Part shown: positions 11,394 to 18,178 of the stretch, one piece after another
Numbering within the stretch: position 1 is the stretch's first letter
Layout of the letters: each line of letters begins with the position of its first letter
Source of the DNA: an uncultured Prevotella sp.
GTDB taxonomy: Bacteria; Bacteroidota; Bacteroidia; Bacteroidales; Bacteroidaceae
DNA length: 64,000 nt
Direction: 5' to 3'
Assembly: GCA_905233245.1 (NCBI GenBank)
Contig: CAJODK010000016.1
Span: 1-64,000, forward strand
Notes under the pieces: generated by a model
What the model was told of the DNA's origin: nothing
Seen by the model: only the letters and a program-made list of their open reading frames with translations
Database searches by the model: none
Program-made: the position numbers and the translations under genes

Positions 11394-11433
11394 AAAGCTG
11401 AAAGGTAGCAATTGCACTTTTCAGCTTTTTTTT
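11394..11433 (+). terminator. Intrinsic terminator of pnp
   Basis: AAAGCTGAAA (11394-11403) pairs perfectly with TTTCAGCTTT (11419-11428), and the T run continues to 11433. This is a strong 10 bp stem just after the pnp stop. Confidence 0.85.
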
Positions 11434-11464
11434 GCGTAAAATTAAAAAGTTATTATTAACTTTG
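11432..11464 (+). promoter_or_regulatory. Promoter of the pectate lyase gene
   Basis: TAACTTTG at 11457-11464 matches the Bacteroidetes -7 box. A TTG at 11432-11434 is 22 bases upstream, slightly beyond the usual 19-21, and overlaps the end of the pnp terminator. The leader would be about 20 bases. Confidence 0.65.
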
Positions 11465-11490
11465 CACTCAGAACTAAAACCACAACGCAA

Positions 11491-13062
11491 ATGAAAAAAA
11501 TATTATTGCTAATCCTAATTCTCAATTGTCAATTATCAATTATCAATTTGTCACACGCTCAGTTTGAGTCCGCTCCCGCCTTCCCCGGCGCAGAGGGTTT
11601 CGCTCGTCTCACCACCACTGGTGGTCGCGGAGGCAAGGTGCTGCATGTGACTACCCTTGAGGATTGTCCTGACAATGCCCTGAAGGAGGGCACCTTCCGT
11701 TGGGCATGCAAACAGAAAGGTCCTCGCACCATCGTCTTCGATGTGGATGGCACCATCTTCCTCACATCGGAACTGAAACTGAAGAACGGCGACGTCTCCA
11801 TCCTCGGACAGACGGCACCTGGCGATGGCATCTGCATCGCCGACTACCCCTTCTCGCTCTCTTGCGGCAATGTGATAATCCGTTTCATGCGCTTCCGTCT
11901 GGGCAACCGCCAGATAGCGTATCATGAGGGCGACGGACTGGGTGGCATGGACAAGGAGAATGTCATCATCGACCACTGCTCCGTCAGTTGGAGTGTGGAC
12001 GAGTGCCTCTCCGTATATGGTTCGAAGAATATCTCCATACAGTGGAATATCGTAGCACAGAGTATGGTCAACAGCGGTCATCAGAAGGGTGCTCACGGTT
12101 ATGGCGGCAACTGGGGTGGCGCTGGTGCTTCGTATCACCACAACCTCCTGGCTCACCACACCTCTCGCTGTCCGCGACTGGGTCCGCGTGTGGGCACTCA
12201 GACCGACGAACGTGTTGACCTGCGCAATAACGTGATGTACAACTGGGGTGGCAACGGTTGCTATGGCGGCGAGGGCCAGAAGGTGAATATCGTCAACAAC
12301 TACTACAAACCAGGTCCTGGCACCCTGACACGCGGCAAGATGCTACAGATGCGCATAGCATCCGTTGGCATACGCACAAGCGAATACACCCACCACAACT
12401 CCGCAGAGCCCAACAAATGGGACGTCATGTGGCATGTCTGGGGTAAGTTCTATGTCAATGGCAATGTGAACCCCATGTACCCACAGGTGACGGCAGACAA
12501 TGCCAAGTGGGGCGTGATAGCCCAGACCAATATGGAACAGGCTGAGGGCACCTTCACCCAGAAGACCAAGGACACCTTAATAATAAAGGAGCCTATCCCA
12601 TACGGCAATGTCACTACACACTCGGCTGAGAACGCCTTCCAGCAGGTGCTGGCATATGCTGGTGCTTCGCTGCATCGTGACCGCGTGGACAGCGACGTGG
12701 CTGACGATGCCGAGAAGGGCATTGCGAAGTACGGCAAGACGCTCAATGGCAAGAATAAGCACAGCGAGACTCTCACTGGTTTCATCGACTCTCAGGAGGA
12801 GGTGGGCGGTTGGCCCGAACTGAAGAAGGGCACTCCCCTGTCCGACTCTGACGGCGACGGTATGCCCGACGAATGGGAGACCTCTCACGGCCTCAACCCC
12901 AACGATGCCACCGATGGCAATGCATACACCCTCGACAAGCGCGGCTTCTACACCAATGCCGAGGTGTACTTCAATAAGATAGTGGAACATATCATCAAGG
13001 CACAGAATCAGAATGCCGACACTTCTGTCAAAGGTTACTTCGAAGAGTATTATCCTATTTAG
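11491..13062 (+). CDS. Secreted pectate-lyase-like protein (PL1-type)
   Basis: Probable polysaccharide lyase or related right-handed parallel beta-helix protein of 523 residues. It starts with a signal peptide (LLLILIL, cleavage likely after SHA). It then has the block AFPGAEGFARLTTTGGRGG (about residues 29-47) typical of Bacteroidetes pectate lyases, then repeated beta-helix rungs with Asn ladders (NVIIDHCSVSWSVDE, NISIQWNIVAQ). The C-terminal part carries DSDGDGMPDEWE near residue 450, a calcium-binding thrombospondin-3-like motif often linked to surface pectinases. Part of the signal peptide is encoded by a heptanucleotide array (11523-11550). No SusC/SusD or other carbohydrate genes lie nearby, so the substrate is not shown by context. 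I have not assigned catalytic residues. Confidence 0.85.
   Translation: MKKILLLILILNCQLSIINLSHAQFESAPAFPGAEGFARLTTTGGRGGKVLHVTTLEDCPDNALKEGTFRWACKQKGPRTIVFDVDGTIFLTSELKLKNGDVSILGQTAPGDGICIADYPFSLSCGNVIIRFMRFRLGNRQIAYHEGDGLGGMDKENVIIDHCSVSWSVDECLSVYGSKNISIQWNIVAQSMVNSGHQKGAHGYGGNWGGAGASYHHNLLAHHTSRCPRLGPRVGTQTDERVDLRNNVMYNWGGNGCYGGEGQKVNIVNNYYKPGPGTLTRGKMLQMRIASVGIRTSEYTHHNSAEPNKWDVMWHVWGKFYVNGNVNPMYPQVTADNAKWGVIAQTNMEQAEGTFTQKTKDTLIIKEPIPYGNVTTHSAENAFQQVLAYAGASLHRDRVDSDVADDAEKGIAKYGKTLNGKNKHSETLTGFIDSQEEVGGWPELKKGTPLSDSDGDGMPDEWETSHGLNPNDATDGNAYTLDKRGFYTNAEVYFNKIVEHIIKAQNQNADTSVKGYFEEYYPI
11523..11550. repeat. Heptanucleotide array inside a signal peptide
   Basis: Four 7-base units (CAATTGT, CAATTAT twice, CAATTTG) encode part of the signal peptide of the pectate lyase, giving NCQLSIINLS. 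Since 7 is not a multiple of 3, each unit is read in a different phase. Confidence 0.8.
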
Positions 13063-13081
13063 AGGTGAGAGGTGAGATGTT
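13061..13081. repeat. Heptanucleotide array (AGAGGTG type, 3 units)
   Basis: Two perfect AGAGGTG units and one AGATGTT begin within the stop codon of the pectate lyase gene. Confidence 0.6.
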
Positions 13082-13104
13082 AAAAAAAGCAAAACATAAG
13101 TAAT

Positions 13105-13132
13105 CTTTCAACCTTCAACCTTCAACTTTCAA
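13105..13132. repeat. Heptanucleotide array (CYTTCAA type, 4 units)
   Basis: Units CTTTCAA, CCTTCAA, CCTTCAA, CTTTCAA followed by CTAAAA. The same four units in the same order occur at 57877-57904, and a related perfect array at 20853-20880. It lies just upstream of the rimP promoter box. Confidence 0.85.
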
Positions 13133-13142
13133 CTAAAATTAG

Positions 13143-13150
13143 TACCTTTG
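13143..13150 (+). promoter_or_regulatory. Promoter -7 box for rimP-nusA-infB
   Basis: TACCTTTG matches the TAnnTTTG consensus and lies 66 bases before the rimP start. No TTG is evident at the expected distance, where the CYTTCAA array sits. Confidence 0.65.
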
Positions 13151-13165
13151 CACCCGAATTCAGGG

Positions 13166-13195
13166 GAATGAGAGGCTCGAAAGAGCTTCTCATTT
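13166..13195 (+). promoter_or_regulatory. Long GAAA-tetraloop hairpin in the rimP leader
   Basis: Bases 13166-13178 pair with 13183-13195 to give about 13 bp (two G-U pairs), closed by the GNRA loop GAAA at 13179-13182. The downstream sequence (TCTTTATC) is T-rich but not a clean T tract. It stands between the promoter and the rimP start, so it may be an attenuator or an RNA-stability or protein-binding hairpin for an operon that encodes NusA. The function is inference; the pairing is read directly. Confidence 0.6.
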
Positions 13196-13215
13196 CTTTA
13201 TCTAGTAATGTAATT

Positions 13216-13683
13216 ATGATTGACAAGAACAGAGTTAAGAGTATCGTAGAGGAATGGTTAGACGGTAAGGAGTACTTCCTGGTAGATGTGGAGGTGACCC
13301 CCGATGACCGCATCGTAGTGGAGATAGACCATCACGATGGAGTGTGGATAGAGGACTGCGTGGAGCTGAGCCGTTTCATAGAGGAACGCCTCAACCGCGA
13401 CGAGGAGGACTACGAACTGGAGGTCGGCAGTGCCGGTCTGGGACAGCCCTTCAAGGTGGTGCAGCAGTACATCAACTGCATAGACAAGACTGTAGAGGTT
13501 CTCTCTGCTGACGGCAAGAAGTTCGTAGGCACGCTGAAGAGCGTAGAGGCACCCTCATTCACCATCCTCACTAAGGAGAAGCAGAAGGTGGAGGGCAAGA
13601 AGCGCCCCGTACTCGTCGAGGTGGAGAAGACCTTCTCCATGGACGAGGTGAAGTACTGCAAGTATGTAATCGACTTTAAATAA
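13216..13683 (+). CDS. rimP: Ribosome maturation factor RimP
   Basis: Cytoplasmic factor that assists maturation of the 30S subunit. With the ATG at 13216 the protein has 155 residues, the usual family length (MIDKNRVKSIVEEWL...). An upstream in-frame ATG at 13168 would start inside the leader hairpin and add 16 unconserved residues, so I reject it. The N-terminal alpha/beta domain includes the strands DVEVTPDDRIVVEIDHHDGV, then the IEDCVELSRFIEERL helix and EVGSAGLGQPFK. The latter corresponds to the family signature E-V-S/G-S-P/A-G-hydrophobic. An SH3-like C-terminal domain follows. It is the first gene of rimP-nusA-infB, a common order in bacteria; the nusA start follows 13 bases after its stop. 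Confidence 0.93.
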   Translation: MIDKNRVKSIVEEWLDGKEYFLVDVEVTPDDRIVVEIDHHDGVWIEDCVELSRFIEERLNRDEEDYELEVGSAGLGQPFKVVQQYINCIDKTVEVLSADGKKFVGTLKSVEAPSFTILTKEKQKVEGKKRPVLVEVEKTFSMDEVKYCKYVIDFK

Positions 13684-13696
13684 AAACAACAAAATA

Positions 13697-14962
13697 ATGG
13701 CAAAAACAGTATCACAACAACCAAGCATGATCGATACCTTCCGCGAATTCAAGGAGACGAAGAATATCGACCGTACAACACTCGTAAGCGTGCTCGAGGA
13801 GAGCTTCCGCAATGTTATCTCAAAAATCTTTGGCAGCGACGCCAACTTCGACGTCATCGTCAACCCCGACAAGGGTGACTTCGAGATTTACCGCAACCGT
13901 GTGGTAGTGCCTGACGGCGAGGTCAGCGACGACAACAAGGAGATTGCCCTCTCTGACGCACAGAAAATCCAGGACGACTACGAAGTGGGCGAGGACGTGT
14001 CAGAGCGCGTTGACTTCACCAAGTTCGGCAGACGTGCCATACTGAACCTGCGCCAGACCCTAGCCTCAAAGATCCTGGAACTGGAGCACGACACCCTCTA
14101 CAATAAGTATAAGGATCGCGTGGGTGAGATTGTCACCGGCGAGGTATATCAGATATGGAAGCGCGAGGTGCTCATCATCGACGATGAGGGCAACGAACTC
14201 CTGCTGCCAAAGTCTGGTCAGATACCTAACGACGTATATCGCAAGAACGAAAGCATCCGTGCCGTCATCGACCGTGTGACCAACGAGAACAACAATCCAA
14301 AGATTATCCTCTCCCGCACCTCCAACCTCTTCCTCCAGCGCCTGATGGAGGCAGAAGTGCCTGAGATAGCCGATGGTCTCGTTGCTATCCGCAAGATTGC
14401 CCGCATACCAGGCGAGCGCGCCAAGGTGGCAGTAGAGAGTTTCGATGACCGCATCGACCCAGTAGGCGCCTGCGTAGGCGTCAAGGGCAGCCGTGTGCAT
14501 GGCATCGTGCGCGAACTCTGCAATGAGAACCTCGACGTCATCAACTACACCGACAACACAAAACTCTTCATACAGCGTGCACTCGCTCCAGCACAGATTA
14601 ATTCTATCCAGCTCAACGAGGAAGAGCGCAAGGCAGAAGTATATCTGCGCCCAGAGGAGGTATCACTCGCTATCGGTCGCAGCGGTCAGAATATCAAACT
14701 GGCTTCTATGCTGACCGAATACACCATCGACGTATTCCGCGAACTCGACAGTCAGGACATCGACGAGGAGGACATCTACCTCGACGAGTTCAATGACGAG
14801 GTTGACCAGTGGGTTATCGATGCTATCAAGGGTATCGGCCTCGACACCGCTAAGCAGGTGCTCAATGCTCCACGTGAGATGCTCATCACCAAGGCAGACC
14901 TTGAGGAGGAGACCGTGGATCAGCTCCTCAGCGTACTGCGTGCCGAGTTTGAGAATAATTAA
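13697..14962 (+). CDS. nusA: Transcription termination/antitermination factor NusA
   Basis: RNA polymerase-associated elongation factor that modulates pausing, termination and antitermination. The 421 residues include the N-terminal polymerase-binding domain (about 1-130), an S1 domain (about 135-205, GEIVTGEVYQIWKREVLIIDD) and two KH domains. The first KH has DPVGACVGVKGSRVHGI and the second EEVSLAIGRSGQNIKLAS near residue 323. A C-terminal helix-hairpin-helix-like segment (VIDAIKGIGLDTAKQVLNA) follows. It lacks the long acidic repeats of the E. coli protein, as expected outside gammaproteobacteria. It lies between rimP and infB. Because NusA acts on termination, the leader hairpin upstream of rimP is a candidate for feedback. 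Confidence 0.97.
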   Translation: MAKTVSQQPSMIDTFREFKETKNIDRTTLVSVLEESFRNVISKIFGSDANFDVIVNPDKGDFEIYRNRVVVPDGEVSDDNKEIALSDAQKIQDDYEVGEDVSERVDFTKFGRRAILNLRQTLASKILELEHDTLYNKYKDRVGEIVTGEVYQIWKREVLIIDDEGNELLLPKSGQIPNDVYRKNESIRAVIDRVTNENNNPKIILSRTSNLFLQRLMEAEVPEIADGLVAIRKIARIPGERAKVAVESFDDRIDPVGACVGVKGSRVHGIVRELCNENLDVINYTDNTKLFIQRALAPAQINSIQLNEEERKAEVYLRPEEVSLAIGRSGQNIKLASMLTEYTIDVFRELDSQDIDEEDIYLDEFNDEVDQWVIDAIKGIGLDTAKQVLNAPREMLITKADLEEETVDQLLSVLRAEFENN

Positions 14963-14968
14963 TTTATT

Positions 14969-14976
14969 AAGGAGGT
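14969..14976 (+). promoter_or_regulatory. Strong Shine-Dalgarno site for infB
   Basis: AAGGAGGT lies 11 bases before the infB ATG. Such a full match to the anti-Shine-Dalgarno is unusual in Bacteroidetes, where most genes in this window have none. It fixes the start at 14988. Confidence 0.8.
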
Positions 14977-14987
14977 AAAAAGAATAA

Positions 14988-17666
14988 ATGAGTATAAGAC
15001 TAAATAAAGCAATCAGCGAACTCAATATCGGCCTGCAGACCGCCGTTGACTTCCTTGAGAAGAAGGCTGAGCTCGGTGAGGTGAAGAACGATCTGAACTT
15101 CAAACTCAACGACGCACAGTACGAGGCCCTCGTGGTCGCCTTCAAGGGAGACAAGGAGGTACGCACCCAGGCTGATAAAATCTTCCAGCGCAAGGAGAAG
15201 CCTGCGAAGAAAGAGAAGCCACAGCCCGCTCCCCAGCCAGAGCAGGCTACCACTGCTGGTGATGCCCTCATCGGCAGGCAGACAGCCACACCACTCGGCA
15301 AGATAGACCTCGAGCCCAAGAAGAGCGAGGCTTTACCCGTAGGCAACGGTTCTGCCGTTGCTCCGGAAAAGCCAGAGCCAGAGGCTCCTGCCGTAAGCAG
15401 CGACTCCGTCGCAGCTGCTCCCTCCGAACCCGAAATCTTCACCCTCAAGAGCGACCACAAGAAGGTGGAAGGCCCTACCGTGCTTGGCACCGTGGATCTC
15501 TCCGCTATCAATCAGAGCACTCGCCCTAAGAAGAAGTCCAAGGAGGAGAAGCGCAAGGAGCGCGAGGAGAAGTCGGCAGAGCGCAAGAAGCGCAACCGCA
15601 TCGGCAAGGAACGCGTGGATGTCAATGACACCGCAAACTTCCAGCAGGGCGGCAAGAACGGCAAGAATGCACGCACTACAGCTGGCAAGGTAGATCCTAA
15701 CCAGCAGGGCGGCGGCAAGAAGAATAAGAAGAAGAAGGGCAACCAGCCTCAGGAGGTCTCTGACGAGGACGTAGCACGTCAGGTAAAGGAGACACTCGCA
15801 CGCCTTACCAGCAAGACCACCCAGAACAAGAAGGGTGCCAAGTACCGTAAGGAGAAGCGCGATGCAGCAGCACAGCAGCGTGAGGAAGATATGCTCATAG
15901 GCGAAATGGAGAGCAAGACGCTCAAGCTCACCGAGTATGTTACCGTCAGCGAACTGGCTGCCATGATGGATGTGCCTGTCACCAAACTTATCGGCACCCT
16001 CATGTCAGTAGGCATCATGGTGTCCATCAATCAGCGTCTTGATGCTGAGACCATCAATCTCGTCGCTGACGAGTTTGGCTACACCACCGAGTATGTCTCA
16101 GCTGAGGTGCAGGAGGCCATCCAGGAGGTGGAGGATGATGAGAATGACCTCATCGCCCGTGCTCCTATCGTCACCGTCATGGGCCATGTGGACCACGGTA
16201 AGACATCGCTCCTCGACTACGTGCGCAATACCAACGTCATCGCTGGTGAGGCAGGCGGTATCACGCAGCACATCGGTGCCTACAACGTGAAACTGGAGGA
16301 CGGCCGTCGCATCACCTTCCTTGATACCCCTGGTCACGAGGCGTTCACCGCCATGCGTGCCCGTGGTACCCAGGTGACCGATATCGCCATCATCATCATC
16401 GCTGCCGACGACTCCGTGATGCCTACCACCAAGGAGGCCATCGCCCATGCCCAGGCAGCCAACGTACCTATGGTCTTCGCCATCAACAAGATTGATAAGC
16501 CAGGCGCCAACCCCGACAAGATACGTCAGGACCTCGCTGCCATGAACCTCCTCGTGGAAGAATGGGGCGGCAAGTACCAGTGTCAGGAGATAAGCGCCAA
16601 GAAGGGTATCGGCGTAGAGGAACTTATGGAGAAAGTGCTCCTCGAGGCAGAGATGCTCGACCTCAAGGCCAATCCTAACCGCAATGCCACAGGTTCAGTC
16701 ATCGAGTCCTCTCTCGACAAGGGACGCGGCTATGTCTCTACCGTACTCGTCTCCAACGGTACCCTCAAGGTCGGCGACATCGTCATCGCAGGCACAGCAT
16801 GGGGCAGAGTCAAGGCTATGTTCAATGAGCGTGGCGCCAATGTAGAGCAGGCACGCCCATCAGAACCAGTCATCATCCTCGGCCTCAACGGTGCACCACA
16901 GGCTGGTGACTCATTCCATATCATGGAGACCGAGCAGGAGGCTAAGACCATCGCCAACAAGCGTATGCAGCTACAGCGCGAGCAGAGCCTCCGCACCACC
17001 AAGACGCTCTCTCTCGAGGAGATAGCACACCGCGTGGCACTGGGCGAGTTCCACGAACTCAACCTCGTTGTCAAGGCCGATACGCAGGGTTCTGTCGAGG
17101 CACTCTCCGACTCCTTCATCAAGATGTCCACGGAGAAGGTACAGGTCAATGTCATCCTCAAGTCTGTCGGTCAGATATCCGAGAACGATGTCATTCTCGC
17201 CTCTACCGCAGAGAACGGTATGATAGTCGGCTTCCAGGTACGTCCTTCCGTAGCAGCCAAGAAACTGGCAGAGCAGGAAGGCGTGGAAATCAATACCTAC
17301 TCCGTCATCTACGACGCTATGGACGACATCAAGGCCGCCATGGAAGGTATGCTCGACAAGGTCAAGAAGGAAGTCTCCACCGGTCAGGTTGAGGTCAAGG
17401 AAGTCTTCAAGATTTCCAAGGTCGGCTCCGTGGCAGGCTGTATGGTCACCGACGGCAAGGTACACGCCAAGGACAAGGCACGCCTCATTCGCGACGGTAT
17501 CGTCATCTTCACAGGCGAGATCAATGCCCTCAAGCGTTACAAGGACGACGTCAAGGAAGTTGCCACCGGCTTCGAGTGCGGTATCTCCCTCGTCAATTTC
17601 AATGACATCGAGGCAGGCGACATCATCGAGACCTTCACCGAAATCGAGGTGGAGCAGAAGCTGTAG
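14988..17666 (+). CDS. infB: Translation initiation factor IF-2
   Basis: GTPase that delivers initiator tRNA to the 30S subunit and promotes subunit joining. It has 892 residues. A long, charged, low-complexity N-terminal region (about 60-300) is rich in Lys/Glu/Ala/Pro. The IF2-N domain follows near 310-365 ([24 protein letters not shown]). The G domain shows G1 GHVDHGKT (about residue 397), G3 DTPGHEAF (about 445) and G4 NKID (about 499). Domains II-IV complete the C-terminal half. It is the last gene of rimP-nusA-infB. A strong hairpin terminator follows 22 bases after the stop. The gene uses many C-ending codons, as its neighbours do. Confidence 0.98.
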   Translation: MSIRLNKAISELNIGLQTAVDFLEKKAELGEVKNDLNFKLNDAQYEALVVAFKGDKEVRTQADKIFQRKEKPAKKEKPQPAPQPEQATTAGDALIGRQTATPLGKIDLEPKKSEALPVGNGSAVAPEKPEPEAPAVSSDSVAAAPSEPEIFTLKSDHKKVEGPTVLGTVDLSAINQSTRPKKKSKEEKRKEREEKSAERKKRNRIGKERVDVNDTANFQQGGKNGKNARTTAGKVDPNQQGGGKKNKKKKGNQPQEVSDEDVARQVKETLARLTSKTTQNKKGAKYRKEKRDAAAQQREEDMLIGEMESKTLKLTEYVTVSELAAMMDVPVTKLIGTLMSVGIMVSINQRLDAETINLVADEFGYTTEYVSAEVQEAIQEVEDDENDLIARAPIVTVMGHVDHGKTSLLDYVRNTNVIAGEAGGITQHIGAYNVKLEDGRRITFLDTPGHEAFTAMRARGTQVTDIAIIIIAADDSVMPTTKEAIAHAQAANVPMVFAINKIDKPGANPDKIRQDLAAMNLLVEEWGGKYQCQEISAKKGIGVEELMEKVLLEAEMLDLKANPNRNATGSVIESSLDKGRGYVSTVLVSNGTLKVGDIVIAGTAWGRVKAMFNERGANVEQARPSEPVIILGLNGAPQAGDSFHIMETEQEAKTIANKRMQLQREQSLRTTKTLSLEEIAHRVALGEFHELNLVVKADTQGSVEALSDSFIKMSTEKVQVNVILKSVGQISENDVILASTAENGMIVGFQVRPSVAAKKLAEQEGVEINTYSVIYDAMDDIKAAMEGMLDKVKKEVSTGQVEVKEVFKISKVGSVAGCMVTDGKVHAKDKARLIRDGIVIFTGEINALKRYKDDVKEVATGFECGISLVNFNDIEAGDIIETFTEIEVEQKL

Positions 17667-17688
17667 CTCTAGTATATAGTATAAAATG

Positions 17689-17727
17689 ATTAAGAGCGGC
17701 GCCGCAAGGTGTCGCTCTTAGTCTTTT
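17689..17727 (+). terminator. Intrinsic terminator of rimP-nusA-infB
   Basis: TAAGAGCG (17691-17698) pairs with CGCTCTTA (17713-17720), followed by GTCTTTT. The stem is GC-rich and close to the infB stop. Confidence 0.85.
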
Positions 17728-17757
17728 GTTACTTAGCTATTCTCCCCCGTTCCCACA

Positions 17758-17785
17758 ACCTTCGACCTTTGACCTTAGACCTTTG
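17758..17785. repeat. Heptanucleotide array (ACCTTTG type, 4 units)
   Basis: Units ACCTTCG, ACCTTTG, ACCTTAG, ACCTTTG in tandem, 30 bases after the infB terminator. Confidence 0.75.
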
Positions 17786-17811
17786 ACTGTTTTTATGGTT
17801 TTTGCCTTCCG

Positions 17812-17883
17812 TTATCGTAGGCTCGCAGAGCCGTATCGTAGTCCGTAGGACGTATCGTAGTGAGCTCTGCTCACGTATCGTGG
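17812..17883 (-). repeat. Palindrome-spaced TACGATAC array (array A)
   Basis: Read on the minus strand, four copies of (C)TACGATAC, the last with an extra A (TACGATAAC), are separated by three different palindromes. On the plus strand these are GGCTC-gca-GAGCC, TCC-gta-GGA and TGAGC-tct-GCTCA. The layout matches the three TACGAAAC arrays in the S41 peptidase gene, including the extra A in the terminal unit. Here the array is intergenic. Confidence 0.8.
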
Positions 17884-17913
17884 AAAAATTGTGGCAATTT
17901 TTTCTTATTTTCC

Positions 17914-17944
17914 TTGCAAGTTTCGAAGAAAAATTGTAACTTTG
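17914..17944 (+). promoter_or_regulatory. Promoter of the Ig-like secreted protein gene
   Basis: TTG at 17914-17916, a spacing of 20 bases, then TAACTTTG at 17937-17944. This is an exact match to the Bacteroidetes consensus. It implies a leader of about 230 bases before the ATG at 18179. Confidence 0.8.
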
Positions 17945-18178
17945 TCCCGCAAACTTTGATTCATTAACTAGATTTATTAACATTTTGAAAAGATTTTACG
18001 TCCCGCTCTACGCCCTTATTGGCACTGAATGAGTAGGTACAGTCGCTCCCCAGAGAGCCTCTGCACCCAGTAGAGTCGTATCGTAATTATAACTTTCGCA
18101 CGCGCGTATAAGCGTGTAAGATGACAGACAAAAATAAATAAACAAACATTTTCATTAACTAATTAATTTATTAACAAC

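Larger units (their letters stand above)
17667..18178. other. 512-base noncoding stretch after infB
   Basis: No credible gene. In order it holds the infB terminator, a 7-base-period array, a palindrome-spaced GTATCGTAG array, a hairpin of A/T pairs (17884-17902), and a TTG-N20-TAACTTTG promoter (17914-17944). The remaining 230 or so bases form a long leader for the next gene. That leader contains a solitary CGTATCGTAA at 18077-18086. It also contains a degenerate earlier copy (17962-18000) of the sequence around the next gene's start codon (18153-18195). Confidence 0.7.
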
